Below, piece by piece: positions 45,593 through 55,858 of a DNA stretch of 64,000 nucleotides. The number at the start of each line of letters is the position of its first letter. Positions within the stretch are counted from its first letter, which is position 1. The notes under the pieces are model-generated. The model was given only the letters and a program-made list of their open reading frames with translations. It was not told the origin of the DNA and made no database searches. The DNA lies in NCBI RefSeq assembly GCF_028473665.1, contig NZ_CP098774.1:930001-994000 (forward strand). The letters are read 5' to 3'. Source of the DNA: Sphingomonas sp. QA11. Lineage in GTDB: Bacteria > Pseudomonadota > Alphaproteobacteria > Sphingomonadales > Sphingomonadaceae. The position numbers and the translations under genes are program-made.

Positions 45593-46938
45593 TGCGATTG
45601 TCGGTTACGGCGCGTATCGCCCTGCTCGCGATCGCGCTGGCGCTGGTCTCCAACCTAGTGCTCGTCGCCTTCATCTGGCGACAGGTGCATGATGACGCGA
45701 TCGATTCACTCCGTCGCGACACCGCCGAACAGGCCGATGCGCTTGTCTCGGTCTGGCGCGCCGGCGGAATGCGGGCGCTCGACCAGACGATCGAGGAGGC
45801 GCGCGCGCCGGGCGACCTCTCGCTGATCATCGCGGTGATCGACGCCCGGGGACGGCGCGTGGTGGGGCTGGGGCCGCCGGTTGCGAATATCGGCCCATCG
45901 AGCTCGGTCGAATTCCATATCGGCCGGATCGGTACCTCGCCGCCCTGGTCGCTGCGCGACGCCGGCTATTCGGTTCGCAGGATCGGGCCTCTCCGTCTCG
46001 TCAGCGGGCGGATGCTTGATGACTGGGAGCAGGTGCAGCGCGGAATCGAGCGGGCGCTGGTCCTCGCGATGCTCCTGTCTCTCGGGCTTGGGATTGTCGG
46101 GGGCCTCGTCGTGACCCGCTATGTCGGGCGCCGCCTGAACCGGGTCGCGGATGTGATCGAGGGGGTGGCGGGTGGGGACCTGTCGCGACGCGTGGTGAGC
46201 GCTTCCGGCGGGGACGACGCTTTCGACCGGCTCGCCACCCGGCTCAACACAATGCTCGACAAGGTCGAGCGGCTGATGATCGAGCTCCGGGTCGTCACTG
46301 ACAGCCTGGCGCATGATCTCCGCTCGCCGCTGGCGAGGCTGCGGACCAAGACCGAGAACGCGGTCCTGCTCGCCGATCCGACGCAACGCGAAGCGGCGCT
46401 GGGGGGCTTGCTGGTGGAGACCGATCTGGTGATGCGGATGCTCACCATGCTGATCGAGATCAGCCGTTCCGAATCGGTGTCGCGCGATCGCTTTGCCAGC
46501 ATCGACCCGGCGGCGCTGATCGAGGAGATTGCCGAACTCTACGCGCCAGTCGCCGAAGATGCCGGCTTGCGCTTCATGACCGTGATGGAATCGCATCCGC
46601 CCCGGCTCATCCTTCATCGCGAGCTGGTGACTCAGGCGATCGCCAATCTGGTCGACAATGCGCTGCGTCACGGTGCCGGCGGCGGCGAGGTGACGCTGCG
46701 GCTGGCGGGGCAGGGGGGAGAAATACGCTTCCAGGTGGAGGATCGTGGCCCCGGCATCGCCGCCGAGGATCGAGAACAGGCGCTGCGCCGCTTCGGCCGG
46801 CTGGACAATGCGCGCAGTACGCCGGGGGCGGGCCTTGGCCTGTCGCTGATCGAGGCGGTTGCCCGGCTCCACGGTGGGCGCCTCGAACTGGGCGACAATG
46901 CGCCGGGGCTGATCGCTGCGATCGTCGTGCCGGCGTGA
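45592..46938 (+). CDS. Sensor histidine kinase
   Basis: A 448-residue inner-membrane kinase. TM1 is about residues 7-27 and TM2 about 152-174 (VLAMLLSLGLGIVGGLVVTRYVGRR), flanking a 125-residue periplasmic sensor without a recognised fold. A HAMP domain is at about 175-225 (VADVIEGVAGGDLSRRV). The dimerisation box is DSLAHDLRSPLARLRTKTENA with the phosphorylated His. The ATPase domain has N (LVDNALRHGAG), G1 (EDRGPGI) and G2 (STPGAGLGLSLI) motifs. It is the QseC/EnvZ-like type. Its ATG overlaps the response regulator stop by one base. Confidence 0.93.
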   Translation: MRLSVTARIALLAIALALVSNLVLVAFIWRQVHDDAIDSLRRDTAEQADALVSVWRAGGMRALDQTIEEARAPGDLSLIIAVIDARGRRVVGLGPPVANIGPSSSVEFHIGRIGTSPPWSLRDAGYSVRRIGPLRLVSGRMLDDWEQVQRGIERALVLAMLLSLGLGIVGGLVVTRYVGRRLNRVADVIEGVAGGDLSRRVVSASGGDDAFDRLATRLNTMLDKVERLMIELRVVTDSLAHDLRSPLARLRTKTENAVLLADPTQREAALGGLLVETDLVMRMLTMLIEISRSESVSRDRFASIDPAALIEEIAELYAPVAEDAGLRFMTVMESHPPRLILHRELVTQAIANLVDNALRHGAGGGEVTLRLAGQGGEIRFQVEDRGPGIAAEDREQALRRFGRLDNARSTPGAGLGLSLIEAVARLHGGRLELGDNAPGLIAAIVVPA

Positions 46939-46960
46939 CCGCAGCGGAAGGGCAGCATCC

Positions 46961-47671
46961 ATGAGCTGGGCGCTCAAGGCGATCCACACTCATGCCTGGG
47001 ATTTCTGGTTCGCGCGTGCGTCGGTCGCGTTGGTCGCCGGGCTCCAGTTGCTCATGTTCAACGATCTGACGATCGGCCCGCGCTGGCTTGCGCCCGGGCT
47101 TGAGATCGCGCTGCTCCTGCCGCTGTCGGCCGCGACCGCCTGGACCCAGGCAAGTGCACGCGAAGCGCGGACCGATCATCACTGGCGGCGTGTGGCCTGG
47201 GAACGGCGAATGATCCGCCGCGCCGCGCTCGCCCTGACCGCGCTGATCACCGTCATCAACCTGGGGGCACTGGTCGAACTGATCCATGCGTTGCTTGCCG
47301 GGAGCGCGACCAAGATCGGCCAGACGCTGCTGCTCGACGCGCTCAACATCTGGGCGACCAATGTCATCGTCTTCGCCTTGTGGTTCTGGAGCATCGATCA
47401 CGGTGGCCCGGCGGCGCGCGGCCTGATCGAGACCGAGAAATGCGATTTCCTCTATCCCCAGATGACGATCGGCCAGCCGCGCGAGCCGTGCACCTGGTCG
47501 CCGGGGTTCGTCGATTATCTGTATCTGTCGTTCACCAACGCCACAGCCTTCTCGCCGACGGACACGATGCCGTTGTCCCGCCGCGCCAAGATGCTGATGA
47601 TGATCGAATCCGCCATCTCGCTTTTGACGATCGCGCTTGTCGCGGCGCGAGCGGTGAACATCCTCGCCTGA
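46961..47671 (+). CDS. Polytopic membrane protein with a pore-loop-like segment
   Basis: A 236-residue protein with about five hydrophobic segments. The C-terminal part reads FVDYLYLSFTNATAFSPTDTMPLSRRAKMLMMIESAISLLTIALVAARAVNIL. Its layout, a pore helix, a T-N-A-T-A-F turn, then P-L-S and a long last helix ending in R-A-V-N, resembles the pore and inner helix of two-helix ion channels. The canonical selectivity filter (TVGYG) is replaced by TAFSP. I do not recognise a characterised family. It follows the kinase by 22 bp and is probably in the same operon, so the system may regulate ion transport or envelope state. Confidence 0.75.
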   Translation: MSWALKAIHTHAWDFWFARASVALVAGLQLLMFNDLTIGPRWLAPGLEIALLLPLSAATAWTQASAREARTDHHWRRVAWERRMIRRAALALTALITVINLGALVELIHALLAGSATKIGQTLLLDALNIWATNVIVFALWFWSIDHGGPAARGLIETEKCDFLYPQMTIGQPREPCTWSPGFVDYLYLSFTNATAFSPTDTMPLSRRAKMLMMIESAISLLTIALVAARAVNILA

Positions 47672-47696
47672 TCCGTTGCTAGGCCGGCCGTCGGTG

Positions 47697-48389
47697 TCAA
47701 AGGCGACGACTGGCGATGATCGGGCCTCCTGGTCCCGACTGGAGCAAAAGGGCTGTCCTGAGGCCGGGTTTGTCAGCGGGCAGGCTGTAGCGCGCCGCAG
47801 CGCCAGTCCACTGGCCGAGCGGGACAAGCTGGCGGACGATGTTGCGATGGGGGATCGTCCGCCCGCTATTCTCGCCGGCACGGATTGCCACCGCGATGGT
47901 ACGAGGATCATAGCGCACCAGCCATAATGTGCCGCGTCCGGCGCCGCTCTGGACGATCGCTGACCGCCCATCGCTAAGGATGACGGGGCCGCCATTGCCC
48001 CGATCGTAGCGGACAATCGCTGCATCGACGTCCTCTCGGCGGTTGCCGGTTAGGACCCCGCTGCCGTTGACGATCATCTGCGGTGTCGCGACATTGCCGC
48101 GCCCGCCGGCCTTCGCGTAATCCCATTGGCGCCGAGTGTAGGCCGGGTCGCCGAAAATATCCTTCCAGCCGAGCTGATCCCAATAGGTGACCGCGAAACT
48201 GAGCGCGAGAACGTCCGGACGATCGGCGATTGCGTTGAGCACGAGGTCGGCGGGCGGGCAGGAGGAGCAGCCCTGGCTCTGATATAATTCGACCACGACG
48301 GGATGCCGGGCATCGGCTGCGGCTGCCGGTGCCGTGGCGACTGCGATGGCGGCGAGCAGGATCAGGTTGCGCATGGTCGGTCTCTTCAT
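47697..48389 (-). CDS. DUF1223 secreted protein
   Basis: A 230-residue exported protein with a signal peptide (LILLAAIAVATAPAAAA). A thioredoxin-like domain starts VVELYQSQGCSSCPPADLVLNA. The CSSCPPAD motif is the signature of DUF1223, a family of unknown function with a vicinal cysteine pair like peroxiredoxins or glutaredoxins. GGRGNVATPQMIVNGSGVLTGNRRED is the second conserved block. Start options are 48389 and 48374 (MRNLILLAA). It is convergent with the pore-like gene and breaks the adk-rpsM interval. Confidence 0.85.
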   Translation of the reverse strand: MKRPTMRNLILLAAIAVATAPAAAADARHPVVVELYQSQGCSSCPPADLVLNAIADRPDVLALSFAVTYWDQLGWKDIFGDPAYTRRQWDYAKAGGRGNVATPQMIVNGSGVLTGNRREDVDAAIVRYDRGNGGPVILSDGRSAIVQSGAGRGTLWLVRYDPRTIAVAIRAGENSGRTIPHRNIVRQLVPLGQWTGAAARYSLPADKPGLRTALLLQSGPGGPIIASRRL

Positions 48390-48689
48390 CTCGATGCCCG
48401 CATCGGCTCCCGCCCGCTGGCATTCAGGCTATGATGGATATATACGGCGCAGCGGCAGCGATGGTTACACCACCTTGATGCACCGTTCTTACCCGGGCCC
48501 GGTTTATCCCCGCTTCGGTCGCGCGGCCTTGACAGCGCCGACTCGTGCTTCTATCTGCTCGATATTCCGAAACACCGGGTCCCGGCGGCGCTTGTTTGCG
48601 CTCGCCGTTATCTTGCGTTTCAGATAGCAACGCGATGAGATGGGGTGGCTGCAGCCATGCACGCCCCGTGGAGCAGGAGAACAAATTTC
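48390..48689. other. 300-bp region upstream of rpsM with the alpha-operon promoter
   Basis: No gene is seen. It contains the promoter at 48529-48557. The left part carries the divergent start area of the DUF1223 gene. A further 130-nt leader runs to rpsM, which has a strong AGGAG site (GCAGGAGAACAAATTTC). Confidence 0.65.
48529..48557 (+). promoter_or_regulatory. Sigma-70-type promoter of the alpha (rpsM) operon
   Basis: TTGACA (48529-48534) and TATCTG (48552-48557) are separated by 17 bp. The -35 is a perfect consensus hexamer. It is the only strong candidate in the 300 bp upstream of rpsM. Confidence 0.7.
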
Positions 48690-49058
48690 ATGGCTCGTAT
48701 TGCGGGTGTCAACATCCCGACCAACAAGCGCGTTGTTATCGCGCTGACCTATATCCATGGCATTGGCGACACCAAGGCCAAGGAAATCACTGCCAAGCTG
48801 GGTATCACTCCCGAGCGCCGGGTGCAGGACCTGACCGATCAGGAAGTGCTGCAGATTCGCGAAACGATCGACGCCGATCACACCGTCGAGGGTGATCTCC
48901 GCCGCCAGACCGCGATGAACATCAAGCGGCTGATGGATCTGGCCTGCTATCGCGGCCTTCGCCATCGCAAGGGCCTTCCGGTCCGCGGCCAGCGCACGCA
49001 TACCAATGCGCGCACCCGCAAGGGCAAGGCCAAGCCGATCGCCGGCAAGAAGAAGTGA
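48690..49058 (+). CDS. rpsM: 30S ribosomal protein S13
   Basis: A 122-residue protein of the 30S head. [61 protein letters not shown] and the final AGKKK are universal. The longer open frame starts at 48645, but the standard start is 48690. It opens the alpha operon behind its own promoter instead of directly following adk, as is common in other alphaproteobacteria. Confidence 0.98.
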   Translation: MARIAGVNIPTNKRVVIALTYIHGIGDTKAKEITAKLGITPERRVQDLTDQEVLQIRETIDADHTVEGDLRRQTAMNIKRLMDLACYRGLRHRKGLPVRGQRTHTNARTRKGKAKPIAGKKK

Positions 49059-49117
49059 TGCGCTGAGCCGTTCCGATGGGGCGGCTCGCCTTCCAGCTAC
49101 AGGGTTAGGATTTCAAC

Positions 49118-49507
49118 ATGGCACGCGAACCTCAGCGCATTAAGCGGCGTGAGCGCAAGAACATCACCTCTGGCGTTGCGCACGTGAACGCCAGCTTCAA
49201 CAACACCATGATCACGATCACCGATGCCCAGGGCAACGCGATCTCGTGGTCGTCGGCCGGCATGATGGGCTTCAAGGGAAGCCGCAAGTCGACTCCGTAC
49301 GCGGCGCAGGTCGCTGCCGAGGATGCCGGCAAGAAGGCCGCCGAACACGGCGTCCGCACGCTCGAAGTGGAAGTGAAGGGTCCGGGTTCGGGCCGTGAGT
49401 CGGCGCTTCGCGCGCTGCAGGCGGTCGGCTTCCAGATCACTTCGATTCGCGACGTGACCTCGATCCCGCATAATGGCGTCCGGCCCTCGAAGCGCCGCCG
49501 CGTCTGA
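49118..49507 (+). CDS. rpsK: 30S ribosomal protein S11
   Basis: A 129-residue platform protein. The blocks [36 protein letters not shown] and [21 protein letters not shown] are conserved, and the C-terminal [20 protein letters not shown] is standard. It follows rpsM by 59 bp that contain a GAGCCG/CGGCTC stem. Confidence 0.98.
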   Translation: MAREPQRIKRRERKNITSGVAHVNASFNNTMITITDAQGNAISWSSAGMMGFKGSRKSTPYAAQVAAEDAGKKAAEHGVRTLEVEVKGPGSGRESALRALQAVGFQITSIRDVTSIPHNGVRPSKRRRV

Positions 49508-49515
49508 TTTCGTCT

Positions 49516-49548
49516 CGTCCGCGCGCGGTTGATCGCGCCGCGCGGACG
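49516..49548 (+). other. Hairpin between rpsK and rpoA
   Basis: CGTCCGCGCG (49516-49525) and CGCGCGGACG (49539-49548) form a perfect 10-bp stem with a 13-nt loop. No T-run follows. Confidence 0.6.
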
Positions 49549-49602
49549 ATTCCCACATGGCCGGAGTGTCCCCCGCTCCCGCCCAAAACCAAGGGGAAGC
49601 CC

Positions 49603-50667
49603 GTGTCCGTCAATGCTAAGAACTGGCAGGAACTGAAGAAGCCCAATGGCCTCGAAAAGAAGCCGGGCGGCGATCCCAAGCGTAAGGCGACCTTTGTGGC
49701 CGAACCGCTCGAGCGCGGCTTCGGCCTGACGCTCGGCAACGCGCTCCGTCGCGTATTGCTGTCGTCGCTTCAGGGCGCTGCCGTTACCTCGATCAAGATC
49801 GAGAATGTGCTCCACGAATTCTCGTCGCTGACCGGCGTCCGGGAAGACGTGACCGATATCGTCCTGAACGTGAAGCAGATCGCGCTGCGCATGCAAGGCG
49901 AGGGGCCGAAGCGTCTCCAGCTTTCCGCGACCGGCCCAGCCGATGTGAAGGCGGGCGACATCGCGGTTTCGGGCGACATCGAGGTGATGAACCCCGATCT
50001 GGTGATCTGCCACCTCGACGAAGGCGCGACGCTCAACATGGAGCTGACCGCCGACGTGGGTAAGGGCTATGTCGCTGCGGTCGCAAACCGTCCGGCGGAC
50101 GCTCCGATCGGCCTGATCCCGGTCGACGCGCTGTACTCGCCGGTGCGCCAGGTGTCGTACAAGGTCGAGAACACCCGCGTCGGGCAGGAGCTCGATTACG
50201 ACAAGCTGACGCTGACCATCGAGACCGACGGCACGATCACGCCCGAGGACGCAGTCGGTTATGCCGGTCGCATCCTGCAGGACCAGCTCGCGCTGTTCGT
50301 CCACTTCGACGATTCGTCGGTCCGCCCGTCTGCTCCGATCGGTCACGCCGCGCCGTCTTCGGCCGGCGAAGTCTCGGGCGACACCCAGCAGATCAACCGT
50401 TACCTTCTCAAGAAGGTCGACGAGCTCGAACTGTCGGTGCGTTCGGCCAACTGCCTCAAGAACGACAACATCATCTATATCGGCGATCTGGTCCAGAAGA
50501 CCGAAGCCGAGATGCTGCGTACCCCGAATTTCGGCCGCAAGTCGCTGAATGAGATCAAGGAAGTGCTGTCGTCGATGGGGCTCCGGCTGGGCATGGAAAT
50601 CCCGGGCTGGCCGCCTGAGAACATCGAAGAGATGGCCAAGAAGCTTGAGCAGGAAATAATGGGATAA
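49603..50667 (+). CDS. rpoA: DNA-directed RNA polymerase subunit alpha
   Basis: A 354-residue subunit. The N-terminal dimerisation domain has [31 protein letters not shown] and [23 protein letters not shown]. The C-terminal domain has [28 protein letters not shown] and [19 protein letters not shown], with the helix-hairpin surface that binds UP elements and activators. It starts with GTG at 49603 preceded by AAGGGGAAG. Normal length for alphaproteobacteria. Confidence 0.98.
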   Translation: MSVNAKNWQELKKPNGLEKKPGGDPKRKATFVAEPLERGFGLTLGNALRRVLLSSLQGAAVTSIKIENVLHEFSSLTGVREDVTDIVLNVKQIALRMQGEGPKRLQLSATGPADVKAGDIAVSGDIEVMNPDLVICHLDEGATLNMELTADVGKGYVAAVANRPADAPIGLIPVDALYSPVRQVSYKVENTRVGQELDYDKLTLTIETDGTITPEDAVGYAGRILQDQLALFVHFDDSSVRPSAPIGHAAPSSAGEVSGDTQQINRYLLKKVDELELSVRSANCLKNDNIIYIGDLVQKTEAEMLRTPNFGRKSLNEIKEVLSSMGLRLGMEIPGWPPENIEEMAKKLEQEIMG

Positions 50668-50673
50668 CGAGCT

Positions 50674-50699
50674 CGGGCCGGGGCAAATGCCCCGGCCCG
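50674..50699 (+). other. Hairpin between rpoA and rplQ
   Basis: CGGGCCGGGGC (50674-50684) and GCCCCGGCCCG (50689-50699) form a perfect 11-bp G+C stem with loop AAAT. No T-run follows. It is the strongest of the junction hairpins. Confidence 0.65.
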
Positions 50700-50790
50700 G
50701 TTCGCCCATCGGGCGATTGGCGGTGGCCCTTGACACCGCCTGGTCTGGGGTTCCGTCAAACGGCCCCTTAACGAACGAAGGAAAGATATC

Positions 50791-51213
50791 ATGCGCCATC
50801 GCGTAGGCGGCCGTAAGCTTCAGCGGACCTCGGCCCACCGCACAGCCCTGTTCCGCAACATGTCGGCAGCGCTCATCAAGCACGAGCAGATCACCACCAC
50901 GACCGCCAAGGCGAAGGAACTTCGCCCCTATGTCGAGAAGCTGATCACGCTCGCCAAGAAGGGTGGCCTGTCCAATCGCCGGCTGGCGCATGCCCGCCTG
51001 CTCGATGACGCGCAGCTGGTGAAGCTGTTCGACGTGCTGGCATCGCGTTACGCCGATCGCAACGGCGGCTACACCCGCATCATCAAGGCCGGCATCCGCG
51101 CTTCGGACGCGTCGCCGATGGCGATCATCGAGTTCGTCGATCGCGATGTCAGCGCCAAGGGCCAGGATTCGGGCCCGGTGATGGGTGACGAGGACTTCGA
51201 TCAGGCTGCATAA
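50791..51213 (+). CDS. rplQ: 50S ribosomal protein L17
   Basis: A 140-residue protein. [29 protein letters not shown] and [24 protein letters not shown] are the N-terminal signature. The family's core block ends near [24 protein letters not shown] short tail ([20 protein letters not shown]) extends beyond it. AAGGAAAG precedes the ATG. It ends the operon, followed by a terminator. Confidence 0.97.
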   Translation: MRHRVGGRKLQRTSAHRTALFRNMSAALIKHEQITTTTAKAKELRPYVEKLITLAKKGGLSNRRLAHARLLDDAQLVKLFDVLASRYADRNGGYTRIIKAGIRASDASPMAIIEFVDRDVSAKGQDSGPVMGDEDFDQAA

Positions 51214-51240
51214 ATCGCGCCTGTTCAGGGAGTTGAGAAA

Positions 51241-51273
51241 GGAGTCGTACCTGATAGGGTGCGGCTCCTTTTT
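51241..51273 (+). terminator. Rho-independent terminator of the alpha operon
   Basis: An 11-bp stem, GGAGTCGTACC (51241-51251) with GGTGCGGCTCC (51258-51268) and two G-T pairs, has loop TGATAG. TTTTT follows (51269-51273). It ends about 18 bp before the next gene. Confidence 0.85.
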
Positions 51274-51291
51274 CGTATCAGAAAGTCCCCG

Positions 51292-53445
51292 ATGCGCCAC
51301 GCCCTCCCGCTGATCGCTCTCCTGCTGGCTGCTCCTGCGGCCGCCCAGACCAAGGCCCCCGGCATGAACTACCCACAGACGACCCGCGGCAGCACGGTGG
51401 ACGAACAATTCGGCGTGAAGGTTGCCGATCCGTATCGCTGGCTCGAGAATGATGTGCGCACCGATGCCGCCGTCGCGAAATGGGTCGCTGAGGAGAATGC
51501 CGTCACCAATGCCTATCTCGCGACGTTGCCCGGCCGGGCCATCTTCGCGGCGCGGATGAAGCAGTTGCTCGACTATGAGCGTTTCGGCGTGCCGGTGAAG
51601 AAGGGCGGCCGCTATTTCTACACCCGCAATAGCGGCCTGCAGAATCAGGCAGTGCTGTACGTACGCGACTCGATCGATGGTGTGGGCCGGGTGCTGATCG
51701 ACCCGAATGCCTGGGCGAAGGACGGTGCGACCGCGCTCGGCGAATGGGTCCCGTCCGAGGATGGCCGCCATATCCTGTATTCGATCCAGGACGGCGGCAC
51801 CGACTGGCGCACGGTCAAGGTGCTTGACGTCGCGACCGGCGCAATCGCTGCCGACACTGTCGAATGGGTCAAATTCTCCCATCTGTCCTGGGCGAAGGAC
51901 GGCTCCGGTTTCTATTACTCCCGCTTCGCCGCGCCGGCGGCGGGCGCGAAGTTCCAGGCGCTGAACGAGAACCAACAGGTCTATTTCCACAAGCTGGGCA
52001 CGGCCCAGGTCACCGACCGCCTGATCTACGCCACGCCCGACGCGCCGAAGCGCGGGCACAATGCGCAGGTCACCGAGGACGGCAAGTGGCTGGTCATCAC
52101 CACCACCGAAGGCACTGACAACCGCTATGAGATCACCGTTCTCGACCTGACCGATCATGGCGCGAAGCCGCGCACGATCGTGAAGGGCCTTGAGAATGAA
52201 TGGTCGCTCGCCGGCAATGTCGGATCGACCTTCTACTGGACAACCGACAAGGATGCGCCGCGCCTGCGGATCGTGTCGATGGATGTTCGCGAGGCGACGC
52301 CCGCGATTCGCGAGGTGGTGCCGCAGGACAAGGCGGTGCTTGAGGGCGCCGGAATTGTGGGGAGCAAGCTGGTCGCTTCCTATCTGGTCGATGTGAAGTC
52401 GGAGCTTCGACGTTACGATCTGGACGGCAGGCCCGACGGGGTGGTGGCGCTTCCCGGCATCGGCAGCGTCGCCGCCACCAGCGGCGCTGAGGACGATAGC
52501 GAGATGTTCTACGCGTTCACCAGCTTCGCCACGCCGACGACCATCTATCGCTATGATCTGAAGACCGGCAGCGCCGCGCCCTGGGCCATGCCCAAGGTCG
52601 CGTTCGATCCGGGCCTGTACGATGTCTCACAGCGTTTCTACGCGTCGAAGGATGGTACGAAGGTTCCGATGTTCATCGTCCGTCGCAAGGATCTGCCGGC
52701 GGGCCCCGCACCGACCCTGCTATACGCTTATGGCGGCTTCAACGTTTCGATGAATCCGGCCTTTTCAGCAACGCGGATCGCGTGGCTTGAGCAGGGTGGG
52801 GTGCTGGCGGTGGCCAACATCCGGGGCGGCGGGGAATATGGCAAGGCGTGGCACGATGGCGGCCGCCTCGCCAACAAGCAGAATGTGTTCGACGATTTCA
52901 TCGCGGCCGGCGAGGATCTGGTCGCCCAGGGCATCACCTCGAAAGACAAGCTCGCTATTCAGGGAGGCTCCAACGGCGGCCTGCTGATCGGTGCGGTGGT
53001 CAATCAGCGGCCCGATCTCTTTGCCGCTGCGCTGCCGCAGGTCGGCGTGATGGACATGCTTCGCTTCGACCGCTTCACCGCCGGCCGCTATTGGGTTGAT
53101 GATTATGGCTATCCCGCGAAGGAAGCCGATTTCCGCGTACTCTACGCTTATTCGCCCTATCACAATATCAAGAGCGGACGGGACTATCCGGCGATCATGG
53201 TGACGACGGCGGATACGGACGACCGGGTCGTGCCGGGTCATAGCTTCAAATATACCGCTGCGCTCCAGGCGGCGCAGATCGGCCCAAGGCCGCATCTGAT
53301 CCGCATCGAGACCCGTGCCGGGCACGGCTCGGGCAAGCCGACGGACAAGGTCATCGCCGAAGCCGCCGACAGCTGGGCCTTCGCCGCGGCCTGGACCGGC
53401 ATGACGGTCAGGGACGTCGCTACCACGCAGAAGCCCGCAAAATAG
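51292..53445 (+). CDS. Secreted prolyl oligopeptidase (S9A)
   Basis: A 717-residue exported serine peptidase. The signal peptide is [18 protein letters not shown]. An N-terminal seven-bladed propeller starts [26 protein letters not shown], and a C-terminal alpha/beta hydrolase carries the triad. The nucleophile is in [17 protein letters not shown], the Asp in [14 protein letters not shown] and the His in [13 protein letters not shown]. It cleaves after proline in short peptides in the periplasm or outside the cell. The ORF starts at 51259, within the terminator stem of the alpha operon, so the ATG at 51292 was chosen. No peptide-uptake gene is nearby. Confidence 0.92.
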   Translation: MRHALPLIALLLAAPAAAQTKAPGMNYPQTTRGSTVDEQFGVKVADPYRWLENDVRTDAAVAKWVAEENAVTNAYLATLPGRAIFAARMKQLLDYERFGVPVKKGGRYFYTRNSGLQNQAVLYVRDSIDGVGRVLIDPNAWAKDGATALGEWVPSEDGRHILYSIQDGGTDWRTVKVLDVATGAIAADTVEWVKFSHLSWAKDGSGFYYSRFAAPAAGAKFQALNENQQVYFHKLGTAQVTDRLIYATPDAPKRGHNAQVTEDGKWLVITTTEGTDNRYEITVLDLTDHGAKPRTIVKGLENEWSLAGNVGSTFYWTTDKDAPRLRIVSMDVREATPAIREVVPQDKAVLEGAGIVGSKLVASYLVDVKSELRRYDLDGRPDGVVALPGIGSVAATSGAEDDSEMFYAFTSFATPTTIYRYDLKTGSAAPWAMPKVAFDPGLYDVSQRFYASKDGTKVPMFIVRRKDLPAGPAPTLLYAYGGFNVSMNPAFSATRIAWLEQGGVLAVANIRGGGEYGKAWHDGGRLANKQNVFDDFIAAGEDLVAQGITSKDKLAIQGGSNGGLLIGAVVNQRPDLFAAALPQVGVMDMLRFDRFTAGRYWVDDYGYPAKEADFRVLYAYSPYHNIKSGRDYPAIMVTTADTDDRVVPGHSFKYTAALQAAQIGPRPHLIRIETRAGHGSGKPTDKVIAEAADSWAFAAAWTGMTVRDVATTQKPAK

Positions 53446-53677
53446 TAGGGGATCGAGGCGGAGGGGAAGCTGATATGATTGCGGCGGTACCGGCCGTATC
53501 GTGCGGCTGACCGTCTAGCGATCGTCATGCTTCCGGCCGTTCCATTTTGCCCGGCGCGCTGTTATCTGTCCCCTCCATCCTGTTGCACGCTACGGCTTGC
53601 TCTCCAGGAAGGTGGTTCATCGTTGCGACAGCACGACTCACCTATCGATACGGCATCGAATCGAAAGGGGACAGGAC

Positions 53678-54214
53678 ATGACGATTTTCGGCAAGACGGT
53701 CGCGGCTACCACGCTCCTGGCGATGAGCGTTACCGCTGTCCCCGCCGAGGCAGAGCGGTGGGGCTCGCATCATCGCGGCGGCGACAAGATCGACGGCGGT
53801 GACGTGCTGCTCGGCGCGGTGCTTGCCGGCGGCCTGTTCGCGATCCTGTCGAGTGTCGGCAAGAAGAAGGCGCCGCCTCCGCCCCAGGCGGTCGCTGCTG
53901 AAGAAGCCGCTCCGGTCGTCGGTCCGGAGGAGGGCAATCGTACCCTCTCGATTTCGCGGTCCGATGAGGAAGCCGCCGTCGACGCCTGCGTCTCCTCGGC
54001 CGAATCGGAAGGCCGCCGTTACGCCCGCATCGCCACGATCGACAAGGTCACGATCGTCGATCCGGTCGCGTCGGACTTGATCGTCCGCGGTACGCTCGGC
54101 CTGCGCGATGATTACAGGGCGGCCGCGACCGACCATCGCGACTTCACCTGCCGCATCGGTGAACAGGGCGTTGAGCAGGTGACGATCGACGGTCCGGTGC
54201 TCGCGGCAAACTAA
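53678..54214 (+). CDS. Periplasmic/surface protein of unknown function
   Basis: A 178-residue exported protein. The signal peptide is [26 protein letters not shown] His/Gly turn and a single hydrophobic helix at about residues 47-62 ([18 protein letters not shown]) follow. Next is a Pro/Ala/Glu-rich linker ([16 protein letters not shown]) and a soluble domain. The domain has one cysteine in [11 protein letters not shown] and another in [10 protein letters not shown], with strands [13 protein letters not shown] and [13 protein letters not shown] do not recognise a family. It stands alone with a good AAAGGGGACAGG site, 59 bp before guaA. Confidence 0.75.
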   Translation: MTIFGKTVAATTLLAMSVTAVPAEAERWGSHHRGGDKIDGGDVLLGAVLAGGLFAILSSVGKKKAPPPPQAVAAEEAAPVVGPEEGNRTLSISRSDEEAAVDACVSSAESEGRRYARIATIDKVTIVDPVASDLIVRGTLGLRDDYRAAATDHRDFTCRIGEQGVEQVTIDGPVLAAN

Positions 54215-54272
54215 AGCCGCATTGCTGCCCCACCGGGGCTTCCCCACCGGGCCGCATCTGCTATCTGGCCGC

Positions 54273-55829
54273 ATGACACAGCCCAGCGACTCGATCCTCA
54301 TCGTCGATTTCGGCAGCCAGGTGACTCAGCTCATCGCCCGCCGCGTCCGTGAAGCGGGGGTCTATAGCGAGATCGCCCCCTTCAATTCCGCCTCCGAGGC
54401 GTTCGCCCGGATGCAGCCGAGGGGCATCATCCTCTCCGGCAGCCCCGCGTCGGTGCTTGAAGAGGGGAGCCCGCGCATTCCGCAGGAAATCCTCGACAGC
54501 GGCCTGCCGATCATGGGCATCTGCTACGGCCAGCAGGTGCTGATGGCGCAGCTTGGCGGCACGGTCACCCTGGGCGACAGTGGCGAGTTCGGCAGCGCGG
54601 TGATCGAGGTCACTGACAGCTGCGCGCTTTTCGACGGACTATGGAGCGAAGGCGAGAACCACCAGGTCTGGATGAGCCATGGCGACAAGGTCACGGCGCT
54701 CGCCCCCGGCTTCCGTCCCGTCGCCGCGAGCAAGGGTGCGCCCTATGCAATCATCGCTGACGACGAGCGCCATTATTACGCGATGCAGTTCCACCCCGAG
54801 GTCGTGCACACGCCGGACGGCGCGAAGCTGATCGCGAACTTCGCCCGCCATGTCTGCGGCCTTTCCGGCGAATGGACCATGGCCGAATTCCGCGCCGCCA
54901 AGATCGCGGATATCCGCGCCCAGGTCGGCAAGGGCAAAGTGATCTGCGGCCTGTCGGGCGGCGTCGATTCAGCGGTGGCGGCGGTGCTGATCCATGAGGC
55001 GATCGGCGAGCAGCTCACTTGCGTCTTCGTCGATCACGGCCTGATGCGCTCGGGCGAGGCCGACCAGGTCGTCACCCTGTTCCGCAACCACTATAATATC
55101 CCGCTTGTCCATGTGAACGCGGAGGAGCAGTTCCTCGGCGGGCTTGCTGGCCTCACCGACCCCGAGAAGAAGCGCAAGTTCATCGGTGGCGCGTTCATCG
55201 ACCTGTTCGAGGAGGAGGCGCGCAAGATCGGCGGAGCGGATTTCCTCGCCCAGGGCACGCTCTATCCCGACGTGATCGAAAGCGTCAGCTTCACCGGAGG
55301 TCCCTCGGTGACGATCAAGAGCCACCACAATGTCGGCGGCCTGCCCGAACGCATGAACATGAAGCTGGTCGAGCCGCTGCGCGAACTGTTCAAGGACGAA
55401 GTCCGGGCGCTCGGCAGAGAGCTCGGCCTGCCCGAGATCTTCGTCGGCCGGCACCCGTTCCCCGGCCCGGGCCTCGCCATCCGCATCCCCGGCGAGGTGA
55501 CCAAGGAGCGCTGCGACATCCTGCGCAAGGCCGACGCCATCTATCTCGAGGAGATCCGCAATGCGGGCCTCTACGACACGATCTGGCAGGCCTTTGCGGT
55601 GCTGCTGCCGGTGCGCAGCGTCGGCGTGATGGGCGATGGCCGGACCTACGACAATGTCCTGGCCCTCCGGGCGGTGACCTCGACCGACGGTATGACCGCG
55701 GTCGCCTTCCAGTTCCCCGGCGATTTCCTCCCCCGCGTCGCGACCCGGATCGTGAACGAGGTGAAGGGCATCAACCGGGTGACCTATGACTATACGTCGA
55801 AGCCACCGGGGACGATCGAGTGGGAATGA
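54273..55829 (+). CDS. guaA: GMP synthase (glutamine-hydrolysing)
   Basis: A 518-residue enzyme that aminates XMP to GMP with glutamine and ATP. The class-I glutamine amidotransferase half has [20 protein letters not shown], the nucleophile in [10 protein letters not shown], and the His-Glu dyad in [11 protein letters not shown]. The ATP-pyrophosphatase half has the SGGVDS loop ([19 protein letters not shown]). The C-terminal dimerisation domain has [18 protein letters not shown] and [18 protein letters not shown]. Start 54273 (MTQPSDS) is the standard length. The longer frame at 54222 adds residues unlike the family. Confidence 0.97.
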   Translation: MTQPSDSILIVDFGSQVTQLIARRVREAGVYSEIAPFNSASEAFARMQPRGIILSGSPASVLEEGSPRIPQEILDSGLPIMGICYGQQVLMAQLGGTVTLGDSGEFGSAVIEVTDSCALFDGLWSEGENHQVWMSHGDKVTALAPGFRPVAASKGAPYAIIADDERHYYAMQFHPEVVHTPDGAKLIANFARHVCGLSGEWTMAEFRAAKIADIRAQVGKGKVICGLSGGVDSAVAAVLIHEAIGEQLTCVFVDHGLMRSGEADQVVTLFRNHYNIPLVHVNAEEQFLGGLAGLTDPEKKRKFIGGAFIDLFEEEARKIGGADFLAQGTLYPDVIESVSFTGGPSVTIKSHHNVGGLPERMNMKLVEPLRELFKDEVRALGRELGLPEIFVGRHPFPGPGLAIRIPGEVTKERCDILRKADAIYLEEIRNAGLYDTIWQAFAVLLPVRSVGVMGDGRTYDNVLALRAVTSTDGMTAVAFQFPGDFLPRVATRIVNEVKGINRVTYDYTSKPPGTIEWE

Positions 55830-55858
55830 CGGGTGGCGCAACTATCGGCCTGCACAGC

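Noticed and set aside
49132..52158. Very long minus-strand open frame (1008 codons) opposite rpsK, rpoA, rplQ and the oligopeptidase
   Set aside because: It is a shadow of four well-supported plus-strand genes in G+C-rich DNA, with low-complexity, Arg/Gly/Asp/Leu-rich translation and no family motif.
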